Shown: positions 1 to 15,830 of the stretch, one piece after another
Layout: every line of letters starts with the position of its first letter
How positions within the stretch are numbered: position 1 is the first letter of the stretch
Assembly (NCBI GenBank): GCA_011319805.1
Contig: SJRY01000107.1
Coordinates: forward strand, 62,001 to 126,000
Reading direction: 5' to 3'
DNA: 64,000 bases
DNA from: Macrocybe gigantea
Taxonomy: Eukaryota; Basidiomycota; Agaricomycetes; Agaricales; Callistosporiaceae
The notes under the pieces: generated by a model
The model's database searches: none
Told to the model about the DNA's origin: nothing
Seen by the model: only the letters and a program-made list of their open reading frames with translations
Made by a program: the position numbers and the translations under genes

Positions 1-227
1 CCTCCGGGAGAGGCACCTGCCCATATGGTCGAAATGGGCGCCACAATTTCACCAATGAATTCGTCTGGGTTTGCCCCGATGTAGCAAGTGGAGGGAACAC
101 GTAGCCATAAGTCACTCCATGAGCTGGTTCGGTGTAGCCCCAGAAAGTGATTCCGTTGTCGGGGTCGGTATATGGTCCTCCCTGAGCCAAAGCTTCCGCG
201 AGGAAAGCGATGATTAACGCACGCCAT
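1..227 (-). CDS. AA8 cytochrome domain protein, probably cellobiose dehydrogenase (5' end only, frame disrupted)
   Basis: Reading leftwards, a hydrophobic leader ending in ALAQ is followed by YTDPDNGITFWGYTEP, GVTYGYVFPP and then EFIGEIVAP. This order matches the start of the haem-binding AA8 domain of cellobiose dehydrogenase, a secreted enzyme that passes electrons from cellobiose to lytic polysaccharide monooxygenases; a stand-alone AA8 protein is the alternative. The gene runs off the left edge, so the haem ligands and any FAD domain are not visible. Two frame breaks are seen. After VFPPLATSG the reading continues one frame over as ANPDEF, which one extra G in the G4 run near position 90 would restore. 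The only suitable ATG (225-227) is out of frame with the leader by one base. Either base-calling error or a decaying copy would explain this. Family call is good, intactness unknown. Confidence 0.7.
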   Translation of the reverse strand, partial: MACVNHRFPRGSFGSGRTIYRPRQRNHFLGLHRTSSWSDLWLRVPSTCYIGANPDEFIGEIVAPISTIWAGASPG

Positions 228-1695
228 CTACAATGCTTGGAAAGACGTTACCCAGACCGATTAGCGGCAAAATGCTAGCTACTACACGCCAGAGCATAGT
301 AGTTGCAGAGGGAAAAGAGGTTCAAAGCGTTCACCGTGAAATTTTGCCCGTTTTAAACAAAACCGTCAAACCAAACAGCGAGAAAGTTCCGCCAGGGACA
401 AAATGCGCATACTTGATACACCCTTACTTTCTCATGAGGCTGCCGCTACAGTGTTCTCGTAACCGAAAGCAATGCAAGAATAGTGGAAGATGTATGGAGA
501 ACGACGACGGCGGATAGAACTCGGAGAACGCGCCTGAGCTCGTGATGCAAAACGACCTGACAGGCTCGGAGAAAGTGTTGATGGTGGGGTATGTTGTTGC
601 TTGATACGCCCGATCATACTCTGGGGTCAATAGCGCAAAGGGGTACCGTCTAATGGACGGTTCCAATTGGCTTGGCTCATAGTAGTGGTCATTTTTAGCC
701 GACAAAGGTCCGGCATATTTTCCGACTTGAAGCAGAAACTCAACAACACCAACTGTACAATGCTCTGTTCTAGATTCGAAAAGCGATGTGAGTATAAAAT
801 AGAACAAGAAATGGGCGCCGAATTCCACTCACCCTTGGTTGGGCCATGTGGAGTCGGACATAAGCCAACACTCATGGTGTCTCCGAATACGTTGCCACGT
901 CGTGCGGGGCTGAAGCGGAAGAGATAACAGTCATGGCGAACGCTGCTTTGCCAGTTAATAGGCTTGACGCAACGTCTGAGGTAGAATCGCGCCCTTCCAT
1001 GGACATACATCAGAGAGTACAACAGACATCAACCGTTGGAAGTGCGTACGAAAGCGGATAGATATTACGATAAGTACACTGATGCCCAACTCATACGCCT
1101 AAACACACCTTGAATGCGCGGGACCGAACGCAAGTCTACCGGGTTTGTTCGCCAAAAAGGTGTGTCAATCCGATTGTCTATGCCCTCTGAGGCGCGCTCA
1201 AATGCGGGCAGTGGCCGTTCTCCTGAACAACGACAAAGCCTAACTTGACCATGAATCGCAGCAAGTTGAGCATTGAGCCCTTTGGTGCGAAGGAGGAAGC
1301 TTCGGCGTGCTGGGGAATGTGTTGTTTGTGCGAAGTGGATCAACAAGAGTTAGCCGGGTAACATCAGACCAGTAATCGTCCCTTGTTACCACTACCGCCT
1401 GGCTCGTGTGCGGCGACGACGACGGCGAGTGCATTCCCAGAAAACGCATCTCATTGCATCGAGGACTGCCGTCTTACCAGCGTGGCCTCCATCAAGTGTA
1501 CTTGATAGCCCGTGCAACTCTGAACGCGTCTTTCTGTCACCTTCCTTTCTTTCTCCATTTTCTCCTTTTGCGGGTCTATTTCCCCGTTTCATTCGACACC
1601 ATCCCTACTCATATACCTTCTCTTTAACGTCCCGGAGCGCCCGCTCAATCTCTGTGATATAATTCACGGGCGGAATCGATCTCGCCCCAATCATC
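228..1695. other. 1.47 kb between the AA8 gene and spg1, no supported gene
   Basis: This stretch separates two divergent starts and should hold the promoters of both. Several short open frames exist on both strands, but none shows a recognisable domain or a coherent exon chain. Pyrimidine-rich sequence around 1540-1640 lies just upstream of the spg1 start, as is usual for fungal core promoters. Confidence 0.5.
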
Positions 1696-2637
1696 ATGTC
1701 GACGTCAGCTTCCTCTTCAACCTCAACTCCCCCGTCTGCCAGCGCCGGCCCCAGTGGGCAAAACGTTCACCCTCTTCTGGAAAACAACGATGAGAAGAAT
1801 AGGTAGGTGTGCACTTCGTTCCGCGGATCCGGTGCTCGGGATTGAAGATGGAGATTTGATAGCGTCGTTATCAAGGTCGGAATGGTAGGAGACTCGCAGA
1901 TAGGGAAGACAAGTCTCATGGTGAAATATGTAGAGGGTAGCTTTGATGAGGATTATATCCAGACGCTGGGTAAGACTTTATTGTCGTCGTTTAGAGTTGC
2001 TAGCTTTAGCTCCCCACAGGCGTCAATTTCATGGAGAAAACGATCTCCGTTCGTCGGACGACGATCACCTTTTCAATATGGGACCTAGGCGGTCAACGCG
2101 AATTCGTCAACATGCTACCGCTGGTTTGTAACGACGCCGTTGCTATTTTGTTCATGTTCGACCTATCACGCAAGTCAACGTTGAACTCCGTGAAAGAGTG
2201 GTACCGTCAAGCACGGGGCTTCAATAAGGCAGGTGCTCCGTGTTCGCTTACCTCGCATTCCGCCGTGCCTCTAGCGGCAGCGTTGCCGCTCGTCCAGCAA
2301 GTCGCTGACATCGCCCTGCAGACAGCAATACCCTTCCTTATCGGTACCAAGTTCGATCAGTTTGCGACATTTCCTCGAGATGAACAAGAGGAAATAACAA
2401 AACAGGTTAGTTTCCACTTTCTGAATATTCTATCCCGACTGTTGATGTCGACCTTTCTTCCAGGCAAAAAGATTTGCACGAGCAATGCACGCTTCTTTGA
2501 TATTCTGCTCCACGTCCGCATCAATAAATGTGCAGAAGATTTTCAAGATCGTGCTAGCAAAAGCTTTCGATCTCAAATGTGTGATTCCAGAGATCGAGGG
2601 TGTTGGAGAACCCCTGTTAATCTATGTTGACGTGTAG
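1696..2637 (+). CDS. spg1: Septum-promoting small GTPase Spg1/Tem1
   Basis: Five exons (1696-1802, 1863-1969, 2020-2228, 2322-2405, 2464-2637) join in frame to about 226 residues. A serine-rich leader precedes a Ras-fold G domain with GDSQIGKTS (phosphate loop), WDLGGQ (switch II) and GTKFD (guanine specificity). The run [19 protein letters not shown] and the absence of a C-terminal prenylation cysteine fit Spg1/Tem1, the GTPase at the head of the septation initiation / mitotic exit network on the spindle pole body. The third intron (2229-2321) appears to start with GC rather than GT (AAG|GCAGGT). It is a multiple of three, so retention would insert 31 residues where other family members have none. 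ATG 1696 is the first in-frame start upstream of the G domain and fits a 5' exon with a canonical donor. Confidence 0.93.
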
Positions 2638-4491
2638 CGAGTGAACTTTGGCTGCTTGCTGGAGAGTGAAGTGTGCGGGATAGCATATTGGGAAAGATGC
2701 AAGAAAAAAATAATTCCCGAGGTACGATTTTTGAGTCCAGTGACGTCCGGAATCAGACTGAACTGACGAACCCACCTCATCACGGGGTAGCCATCAAAGT
2801 CGATCGTAGGGTGTGGCTCGTTGTTGTTGAAGGCACATGTCAACGATCCAGAGACCACTACCTACCATACTACCGTTTAATCCTCGGGTGTGAAAGGACC
2901 TCGCTGCTAATTCTTCCCTTCCTCTCATTGTAAACATAGTCGATACTGTCTCAGCCCTCGTTAGTCTTCCTTAGAAGTCTGCTGATTTACCCAGTCTTCT
3001 CTCCTTAATTCACCCTCCCTTACGCATATCCATGTCGGTCTATTGGTTGTTATGTCGCCGTTTTGCCCTGTTTTGCTGCATGCTCTTACTCGTATATCCT
3101 CGCTGTCGTCCACCACTATACATCACTTGACACATTGGTTTTGCACTTTCATGTCCTAGTAAGGCACTCGTTCAGATGGAAGCGAGTCCACATGCCCAAA
3201 CATCCACGCTTTCATTCTAGATAAGGCGACAAACATGGATATGCACATGCAGCCTACCAAAGCATTCCTGAAGCAGAAGAGCTGGTTCAAGTGGTATTCA
3301 GCCAATTTAGATCAGTCGAAAAGACATCGTGGGCAGCTGCGGCTGTCATGCATTTACTTACTTATCAACCTCTTATTCCATGGCAGATCCTGTTCTAGAC
3401 AAGTGCGGTGCCGTCCCACATGGCCTCTGCATTCAAACAGAGGTTTGTATTTTATTATTTAGCATAATCGAACAGTGATGGGCACGACATGGAGACAAAC
3501 GCTGGTTGTCGGAGATCGCGGGTGATGGATGCAAGTGGCCCGAAGACGCGCGAGGACGCGGTCTTCTGAACCATACGGCAAGATTCTATGGCCATAGTGA
3601 TGAAACTGCAACCATCAGCACGGCGAGCGGCCCAAGAGCGTATCCAAGGCAGAGATTCCGAGGCCCGAGGCTGCAGTTCCACCTTACTTTGCCGTACCAT
3701 AACCCGGATTCAGCGGCAGCTGCCCTAAGCCAGCAAGGAATGGCAAGGGTCGCATGCTGATCAGCACATATGGTCGCGTGCTCGTTTCGCGTTGGGTGTC
3801 CGAGTCGTCGTCGCGACTCATGACTGGAATTCATGCGAGAAGTTCCCGGGCGATGGCTGATATCACTTGTGCATCAGTTATACGTGTATTCAGTCCGCCA
3901 CGCGCTCTATCTATTCCATTCCCTTATTCCGACCTCTTTCCTCCCTTTGGAAGTAACCATGCAATGACCTCTTGCTGAATCCGTCCGCCTTCATCCCTCC
4001 GTCTGTCATCATTTCACATTCTTATCTTATCCCTCTGACAGGTCAAGCATTGCACGGCATTCTAAGGACACCATTCCGAGCATCATTCCTAGGATTGTTC
4101 AGGGGCTACTGGCTCGGTCACGTCTAGTTTCGATACTCGTCGCTTTGGAAGCACAAGGTCTCCAAGACCCTTGTTCTATTACGCACGAGACATAGAGCGT
4201 TCTATCTGATGCATGCCATGCATTTCTCATGATTGAATTCTGACATGCAAAAGTGCGCGGCATGGGCAGCTGCTCCCTCAATTATACCATGTGCTTTTCC
4301 GAGTACGTCCCATACCAGGACATCCAGAACCTCATGCAGTGTTGTCATGCGTCTCTCTTTTCTCAGAGCCAGTATCAAACACTGAGCAATCTGGAACAGT
4401 ACAAAAGGCATTGAGCATTGTCTCTCTTCTCCAGCTCTTCTCCCAGCCTATTGGGTTCCTACGGTCTCCTAGCTTATTAGCTTCCCTGGAA
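2638..4491. other. 1.85 kb between spg1 and the chitinase gene, no supported gene
   Basis: This is the 3' flank of spg1 followed by the upstream region of the chitinase gene. The open frames are short, lack family motifs and do not connect through plausible splice sites. Long C/T-rich stretches (about 2900-3130 and 3890-4020) are typical of basidiomycete promoter or UTR sequence. A non-coding transcript cannot be excluded. Confidence 0.5.
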
Positions 4492-6810
<2,319 letters not shown>

Positions 6811-6991
6811 GATATCCTCGATAATTGTTTAAACCTATCTATACCACGTAGTCGTGGTTTTATGAGACATAATCATAGTCGTGACAATCCAGTACATAGG
6901 ATATACGTCTAAGTGGTTCACACTGGAAAATTCTGCGAAAGTGATGTTGCATGAAGAGGCGCACGCCCAAGGAGAAAAATAAATGAACAAA

Positions 6992-9900
6992 TTAAAGGTA
7001 CAAGGAAGAGCAGAAGATGACCGAATTAGGTCGCTCGAGCATCTCAGATGCCTTTTCGAATTTTTTCTTAAGTTCCGTATTTCCGATGACATGAGCGGCC
7101 TGTGCCATCTGACGTAGTAGCTCGCCCAATCGTCTGAAGACGCGAATCACACTTCCCTCAAATTGGTCCGTGAGCTGTCATCGGCCATCAACAACGTAAC
7201 TCTGATGCAAGGCTGGTTCTACGTACTTTGCATATTTCAGAAAACGAAGCACCTCGACACCACTGTATTACCGCGTCCATGAGCTCCACCTTGAAGGAGG
7301 AAACGTATTGTTCCTCGTCGATCGGCAATTTCGACTCCTTGGACACTTTTGCGATTCTGTGAGCTATTTCCTGCATGACACGTAACGGAGCGGCGAGTTC
7401 TTCTTTGAGCTTTGTCACCTGTTCGCTCTGAGAAGCCGAGGATCAGGCCTTCCGATTCAGCTAGCAACGATGTGAACGCATACCTTTTCCGTAAACACGA
7501 AGCAGCTAAGGAGAGCAGCACATTGCTCAGGTGATAGCGAGTTGAAGGCGCCGTTGAAAATGAGCTCAGTGAGAAGCAGCTCATCACCAGTGCTAATCTC
7601 GCACGCTACTCTTCCCTTCATGTCGACAATATCGGAAGAAGTAGTGAATCCGAGTCTACGCAGGACACGCTTCCGACACTTGAGCTCCTCGAGGTGCAGG
7701 ACGTCCTGAGTAGCCTGGATCCGTTTCTTGAGGTTTCTTATCCGCTCCTGGCTTTCCATCTTCTTTGCGTACAACGTGTACAGTTCGGGAAGTCGAGGAT
7801 CCTTGTGAAGGCGACTCGAGAACATCCTTTTTTCCATCGCCTCGATTTTCTGGAAGCAAGTTTATCAGATATCAAAAATAGCAATGAAACATTAACCCTA
7901 CTGACTTGGACAAGCTGTCTGAATTTCTCGTCCTTGATACCCATGTTCTGGATCGGGTCAAGAAGGGCAACGCCATTCGGGAACCGCCTGTGGACTTCGA
8001 GCACGCTCTTCCATACAGTCTCTCTCGCCTGCTCTGCACGGATATCTTTTGGAAGGACAATGCGGATGTGACTGATGCCCTCGATAGTCGTTAGGAGGAC
8101 AGGGACGACGAGGGGGACACCTTTTTTGTCAGGAGGACAAGGCATGACACCATCTGGAGTTGATGATACGTTTGCTCGATCCTTATTAACTGCCCCGCCA
8201 GGCGCGCAGTTAAGGAGAACGTCAATGATATACTGTTCATGAGGGGGGAACTCGTCCGGTTTCGGGGTAGGCCGGTTCTGTGGGAAGCCGGGTCAGTGAG
8301 ATTTACCTGAGATATTCAGGCTACTCACTTTGGGTGGTAATCTTTTCTGGTAATTTATGATGACGCCCCACCCAAAGTCAAGTTTTTGATATTTCACCTT
8401 GACCAAACGACCAGGTTGCAGGAAGGGTAGGGAATACGTTGGATGTGTGACAACATCCCGAAAATCAGCTGTCATTTGTTCAAGTTGCTGCCGGTAATCG
8501 TAGTACTCTGAAACGAGCGATTCGTCGGGGATCACGATCTGACTTTTCTTCTTCTCTTCCAGCTTCAATTCTAATGCAAGCGTCAGTACTCCACTTGTCT
8601 GCGAGATGATGAGACCTACCGTCTTCCAATTTCGGGATTCCGGCACTGCTCTGAAATTGGAAAAAGCACCGTTCGAGCATGTATTCTGGGCTGATTCCTT
8701 CAACCTTCATCAGGTTGAGGATCATGTTGTAACCCAGGTGGAAAGCTGAATCCAGTCTATCTGCCTCGCCCTTGACCATCATCTTCGCGGCGGCAGGCTC
8801 AAGTTTCTCGTCGCACATCATGATTACAACTCCTCGATCATCAAGACCTCGTCGACCGGCACGTCCAGACATTTGAATATACTCTCCCGACGACAGATTC
8901 CTGAACTCGTGGCCATCAAATTTGCGCGTTGTCGTAAAAACCACAGTCTTGGCAGGCATGTTGAGACCTATCGAGAAGGTTTCCGTAGCGAAGAGAACCT
9001 TTATCAGTCCTTCTTGAAACAGGATTTCGATGACCTCCTTCAAAATGGGCAGTAAGCCACCATGATGGATTCCAATGCCGCGACGTAAAAGAGGAAGTAG
9101 GTTGGTGATTTGTGGCAGGCTCCTATCGTCCACGGAAAGATTGTCTATGGCGTTGTTGAATATATTCGTGATCATGTCTTGTTCCTCTGACGATGTAAGC
9201 TCAAATTTGTTCATACTCAGTGCGAGACCTTCGCACTCGCGCTTGCTGAAGGCGAAGACAATAACGGGGTTGTAGTTCTTCATCATAATCAGCTTAATGA
9301 TTTTTGAGACATCCGATTGGCCTGCGGGGTGAAATGAGCGATTGAAGAACAAGACATAACTTCTGTCACCTTTCTTGTCATTCCCTTTTTTCGTCTTCCC
9401 TTTCTTCCCCTTTCCTGCCCTCGGATCCGCGGGATCGTCGCCCATGGAATCCTGCAATTTACCCATCGCTCGGCTGAAGTTATCCTCGCGGAACTCGCCT
9501 TTCTCATTGACGACTAGATATATGCCCTCATCGCCAGCGGGAAACAGATAGTGTTGCAATGGAGTAGGCCGAAAGTCTGTGTAGACGACGTGACAAGGTT
9601 GTTCATGGGACTTGCAGATCCATTCGGCAAATTGCATGGCATTCGGAATTGTGGCGGAAAGGAAGACATATCGGACTGTATGCGGAAGAAGAATGATGGT
9701 TTCTTCCCAAACGACGCCCCGCTCCTTGTCCCTCATGTAGTGGATTTCGTCAAATATGACCCAGGCGACTTCGCGCATAATTTCCGAGCCACGGTACAGC
9801 ATGGAGCGCAAAATCTACGGACACACGTCAGCCAATTTTGTAGCATATTGCAAGTTCTTACCTCGGTGGTCATGACTAAACAAGTTGCTGAAGGATTAAT

Positions 9901-10681
9901 TGTAACATCGCCAGTCATGAGGCCGACATCACCAAATTCTTGAAGCATTTCTCGATATTTCTGGTTGCTGAGGGCCTGAATACAATAATAAGTACGCGTG
10001 CACAAGTTCTCGGACAGGTAAAAAGCGTACTTTGATAGGGCTTGTGTAAATCACTCGTTGCTTATTCTGCAAACATTGTGCGATCGCGTACTCGGCCACG
10101 ACGGTCTTGCCAGCACTCGTATGTGCGGACACCAGAACACTCTCGTTCCTCTGGATTGCATACACGGACACCTTTTGGAAAGGGTCCAATTCGAATTTGT
10201 ATTCGCGAGCCGGTTTTGAAGGCGGGACGTGTTTTGAGATAGGAACGTAGTTATATCCAGGGGGAACCGCGACTTGGTGGCGAACCTGAGATAACGGATC
10301 AGAGACGAATAGACAAGGTGGTGGGTAGGCAGCACATACCTGATGCCTGAGCTCCAATCGTGACCCAGAATCGACTGTTCCGACCAGACCTGCACTCGCC
10401 GCGACTTCTCGCTTAGCTTCAGTCTCAAAGTCATCCAGAACGACGGGATTCGGTGCCTCGATCCGAGGTTTTTTCGCCGGAGAACGGTCAGGCTCTCCCT
10501 CGACGCTTTTCATTCCGCCGTTCGTCGCTTCCTCTATCAAGTTCTCCGCTTTCCGCTTCTCATTGATTTTGGTCTGAGTGGAAGCCTGATCCGTTTGCAT
10601 AGCGACATTGTTTTCATAGTGCTCCTCGTCCTGGTCCGCTGGCGTCTCCGTAAGGAATGAAAAGAGATCTTTCGAGTTCAT
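6992..10681 (-). CDS. MTR4: ATP-dependent RNA helicase Mtr4 (exosome cofactor)
   Basis: Nine exons (10681-10340, 10285-10031, 9975-9862, 9814-8620, 8570-8329, 8277-7906, 7849-7484, 7427-7227, 7174-6992) give 1089 codons in one frame. Motifs of the Ski2-like family are in order: AHTSAGKT (Walker A), FDEIHYMRD (DEIH box), [20 protein letters not shown] and [10 protein letters not shown], then arch and helical-bundle regions ending in FCSSLYL, the typical Mtr4 C-terminus. Mtr4 is the helicase of the TRAMP complex and feeds nuclear RNAs to the exosome. A Lys/Gly-rich insert (about 9365-9430) lies between the RecA domains. Next to it, 9322-9360 could be spliced as a 39-nt in-frame intron; otherwise 13 extra residues are retained. 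The N-terminal extension (about 100 residues) is acidic with a KKPR basic patch. Divergent from the eIF3L gene. Confidence 0.95.
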
Positions 10682-11003
10682 GGTATAGTGTCCAAATGGT
10701 AGACTGAAATTTCGAGATTATGTCACGGTCACGCACAGTGAAATCGTCGTCACGTCGGCGGGATGGCAAGAATACAATGCCAGAAAGGAGACTCTTTCTG
10801 AATGATGCTGAATCCAAAACCATACGTTGCTAATGGCGATGGTTTCTCTTCTTTATTCTGTCTTTTGAATACTGACACTAGTTCACTTTGTCGAAATATC
10901 CAATGTTTGGCGAGAGCTTTGGGATCTAACTTGTGCGCGGGCTTTGCCGAAGAAAAAGCTAAATTTCTGTCCTCCATCCTGCCTTGCTGAATCTACGTCA
11001 AAA
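10682..11003. promoter_or_regulatory. Shared upstream region of MTR4 (-) and eIF3L (+)
   Basis: The two start codons face away from each other across 322 bp, so both core promoters must lie here or overlap the 5' UTRs. No clear TATA box is seen on either side. Co-regulation is inferred only from the arrangement. Confidence 0.5.
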
Positions 11004-13377
11004 ATGGCTCAACAACGGATGGCAATATGGGCAACGGAGGCGGATATTGACGAGGACGTTGACTTGTCACTGGCGATTGGGAATTACGGTCAAAATGGGC
11101 ACTTCGATGATGGCACGTCGTTTGCATGTTCTACCTCATTGGACGTGCTGACTTCAACTCATGATCCAGCACATATGCAGCAGCCTCAGATCGATGAAGC
11201 GGCTCTATTGGCGATGCAACAGCATATGGCACAGCAGGCTGCCTTTGCCCAAATTCCTGATGTCGTGAAAGGCGTGCGTTTCAATCGCACCTCATATATG
11301 AGTTGTTGACCTAATCCTTTCCAGTTCATCGTTCACTTCCACCAAGCCGTGCTCGAAAACAACCTCGCAGAAATTACCGTGGCCTATGAAAGCGGCTGGA
11401 ACAAATACACTGAAAAGTTTTATTCAAGGACGGAATGGCCGGAAGCCGAGGTTATTGCGCCCCTAGTGAATGATGGTCAGTGAATCCAGATGATGAGCGC
11501 AACATATGCATGTCTAATTCCTGGACAGACCCTATATTCCTTATCCTCTATCGCGAACTTTATTATCGTCATGTCTACTCGCGGCTGCAGCCTAACATTG
11601 ACGACCGCTTCCATTCATATGAAAACAGCTGTGAACTTTTCAACTATCTGCTGAGTATGCCAAATTGCCATTGTCCATGAATCCCGAGTCTGAAATGTTC
11701 TTAGACTCTGACGGCCCTGTTCAACTGGAGCTCCCAGAGCAATGGTTATGGGATATCATTGATGAATTCATCTACCAATTCCAAGTCTTTTGCTCATGGC
11801 GCTCAAAATTCAAGAACAAGACTGAGGACGAATTGATGATGTTGGCTGAGGGCGGCCCAGTATGCTCTCCATGTCTTTTTTTTACCTTTAAATAATCTAA
11901 TGTCTCCACAGGTTTGGAGCTCTTACAGTGTCCTCAATGTCTTGTACTCCCTTATTCAAAAGTCCAAAATTAACGAGTATATCATTGCTCTACAACAAGG
12001 AAAATCGCAAGAAGAAATCGAGTTGGTAGCTCTTTGTTGGCTTCATAGCTACCGGCACTCAGAAAATTCCAAGTGAAATTGTAGGGGAGTATGGCCAGCG
12101 ACCACTATACCGAATGCTTGGATACTTCAGCATCATTGGCCTCCTACGAGTCCATGTACTCCTGGGGGACTTCACTCTTGCCCTGAAAGTAATGGAGAAC
12201 GTGGAGCTCAATCAGAAAGTAAAGTCCCTGTTGCTGCGACGTCTTTACAAACTAACGAGTCTTTTAGTCACCGTTTACCCGCGTCACCGCATGCCACGTT
12301 GCAACGTATTACTATGTTGGTTTCTGCTACATAATGCTTCGCCGATACCCCGACGCGATACGGACATTTGTCACTGTTCTCAACTTCATCATGCGTATGC
12401 GGCAGTATCATACCAGGAGTTACCAGTACGACCAGGTAAGCCCCTTTCTCGCAGCTTATTGAAATCGACTAAAACTTTGAAAACGCTTTAGATCAGCAAA
12501 ACTGCGGACCGCATGTACGCGCTGTTCGCCGTGTGCAACGCATTGTCGCCAAGTCGTCTGGACGACAACATTGCCAACATCTCGAAAGAACGATTTGGCG
12601 AGCAATACGCTAAAATGTCTCGCGGAGGGTGTGTAGATTATTCGCACATTCAGCATCTTACGCTCATAGAGTATTTTCGCAGTCAACAATCACTGTCCGC
12701 GTTTGAGGAACTGTTCCTTTACGCGTGCCCGAAGTTCATCACCGCCAATCCCCTCCGTATGAAGACCCCGCAGCCATTGCTCTTCTCCTCACGCCTTCCG
12801 AGTCTGAACAGACACCGGTTGCTCACGCTGACCCGACACATCGGCATCTAGAACTTTTCCTTGCTGACGTCGCAGCCCAGTCACCCGTCCCCACGCTTCG
12901 TAGTTTCCTCAAACTATACACGAGCCTTGGAGCTAAGAAGCTCGCCAATTTCTTGGATGAGGATGAAGAGGAGATGGTGCAGGAGATGATGATGGTGAAA
13001 CAGTGCAGCAAGAGCATAAGTCGGGTGCCTGGGACTGAGAAAAGTGGTCTCTTGGAGGGACAGACGATCACGACCAGCGATCTCAATTTTGTCATTGACG
13101 AGGTACGTTGGTTGCCCTATTCTCGATCGCCATTCTCATACCGAGAAAAAAAAAGAATATGGTGCATATCGCTGAATCTACCGTTGGACGGCGGTACGCA
13201 GGCTGGTTCATCAAAAATACGGAGAGAGCGCAAAAGATCCTCGACGATCTCAAGAACATGCCTCTTCCCGCGCCCCCTAAAGCTGTCGCCCCGTCTGCGA
13301 ATGCTGCAGCACCGACGAATGACGTGCAGGTCAAAGGGAATAGAAAGGTCGCCTGGGGTGGAGTGAAGGCAGCTTAG
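11004..13377 (+). CDS. eIF3L: Eukaryotic translation initiation factor 3 subunit L
   Basis: About ten exons encode the PCI-domain subunit L of eIF3, which binds the 40S ribosome. Recognisable stretches in order are [94 protein letters not shown] and [21 protein letters not shown]. Two one-base problems appear. After CPKFITAN the conserved PPPYEDP lies one frame over; one extra C in the C4 run at 12750-12753 restores it. At the exon start near 12085, GEYG is in frame only with one extra G; alternatively the acceptor lies at ...GGAG|TAT (12090). An in-frame 54-nt intron (12629-12682) is likely. For an essential single-copy gene these are best read as sequence errors. The family call is firm. 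Confidence 0.93.
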
Positions 13378-13524
13378 TTGATTGTATCTATATGTGTACC
13401 ACTTTTTTGAAGTAACTACACTGCATCGCCACCACTTCCTATCAGAACGTTATGCTTTTTCATCCACCTTTCATATAATCTTGACTCTCATTTCTAATCA
13501 GTCGATATTCTCTTAATTCTCTCG

Positions 13525-14740
13525 ATGGCCGAGACCAATTCTCGTCACGAAGCGGATTCGACAGCTGTAAACGAGCATCTTTCATACCCTTCGACATCGA
13601 CTGCTCCAGAACCTCCGCCGCCTTCCACGGAACAGGCTCGGCAGGTGTCAAAGGACAGACTATACATTGGCAACCTGCATCCTACGGTGGACGAGTGCGT
13701 TAGGTCGATCCAGAAAACAGGTGACTTGCCATCTCACTATTGCGCCCTGCAGATATGCTCTCCTCCAAGTCTTTTCAAAGTTCGGCAAGATCACCAAACT
13801 CGACTTTCTCTTCCACAAGAGCGGTGCACTGAAGGGCAAGCCACGCGGATACGCCTTCGTAGAGTACAGCAGCAGCGATGTATGTGCATTCCAGTCTCGT
13901 CTTTGCTGCCTGCACGATCAACTCACCCCGGGTCATCTTTCCGCATCATACGCGACGTCTCCGAACGTAACCTTTTCTCCACGAAATTCCCTATAGTGAA
14001 ATGCTTGCCCCGGGGGCGAGACATCGCTAGCTTCTGTTGCGCCCTCCCCTCCTCAAAAAAGTACTGCATGGACCATTGGGCTGACGACGGTGTTTAGGAG
14101 GCTCTCAAGGCCCTCACCGCAGCGCACGATAAGCTCCTGCGCGGCCGCAAGTTGGTCGTGACGTTTGCGCACCAGGCGCCCCAAGATCTCTTGTCGCACG
14201 GTGGCGCATCATCCAGGCTCAGAAAAGGCATGATGGAAACGGGAAGACCGACCGCATTGAGCTTGATAAAATCCAGCGCGACCAGCAGGCGCGAAGCGTG
14301 AGTCACACGATTCGGATGCAAGCAAAGTACCACATTTGACATGCATCGTCTCAGCACCGAGGATAAGATTGCGATGATGGAGGCGAAACTTCGTCAGATG
14401 GAAAGTACCAAATCCAAACTCAAAGAAACGGCGACCAGTTCCACGACATCTTCCATGCCGACGCACCCATCTTTACCCGCCAAACCTCCCCCGGCCATTT
14501 CTCCACACCTGGCAGCACGCTTCCCGTGCAGCATCATTCTCAGGGTGCGAAGCCATCTAAACGTTTACTGCCATCGCTCCCATTGTTGCTTCTTCCTCTA
14601 CACCTCGTCTTGTGACATCCGAGTCCAAGCCGAATGCGACACCTTCATCGCGCACTACCAAATCGAAACTAGTGGGGGTCAAAATTGGGAGAGCCAAAGA
14701 TAAACAGGCTAGCCCGCCAGAGAACTCTACTTCAAATTAG
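13525..14740 (+). CDS. RBM18: RNA-binding protein RBM18-like, single RRM
   Basis: Four exons (13525-13694, 13753-13879, 14098-14297, 14355-14740). The RRM carries RLYIGNLHPTVDE (RNP2), then LLQVFSKFGKITKLDFLFH and KGKPRGYAFVEY (RNP1), followed by EALKALTAAHDKLLRGRKLVVTFA, an order diagnostic of RBM18; its cellular role is poorly known. After the RRM come a RPTALSLI patch and a helix DKIAMMEAKLRQME. The last exon drifts through all three frames. One extra C in each of two C runs (14488-14492 and 14579-14581) restores a tail ending in SKLVGVKIGRAKDKQ and stop at 14740. Intron 2 (218 nt) is unusually long for this window. The start ATG is only 148 bp past the stop of eIF3L on the same strand, so transcripts may be close to abutting. 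Confidence 0.85.
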
Positions 14741-14783
14741 CGCGTCAATATGTCGTCGTTTTGTTGGTATTGTATATCTGTTA

Positions 14784-15552
<769 letters not shown>

Positions 15553-15830
15553 TTTCTAGGATATCTGCTGAGGAATCTGGAAGGACTTGCGGGCGACGAC
15601 GAGTAGTATGACTATACACCGTCAAACAAAGTTTCCAAGCCGAACATCGGCACAGCTGGGCATGTACAGTTTTCGGCATTCGCCGTACTTTCCCAGAATG
15701 GTAATACTAGGAATCGATGAATCTTGATTTCTCCAAAACGTCGTCTGAATCCGCTCCGAAGCACAAGTTATAAATATGTCGGATTCGATATCGCTGGAAA
15801 TCTCAGAACTCATCCGCAAACAGCGCAAGA

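Noticed and set aside
627..1022. Open frame of 131 codons on the minus strand upstream of the AA8 gene
   Set aside because: No recognisable motif, no coherent splice partners and composition like its surroundings.
12720..12760. Programmed -1/+1 frameshifting in eIF3L and other genes
   Set aside because: No slippery heptamer with a downstream structure is evident, and the same kind of break recurs in many unrelated genes, which fits base-calling error better.
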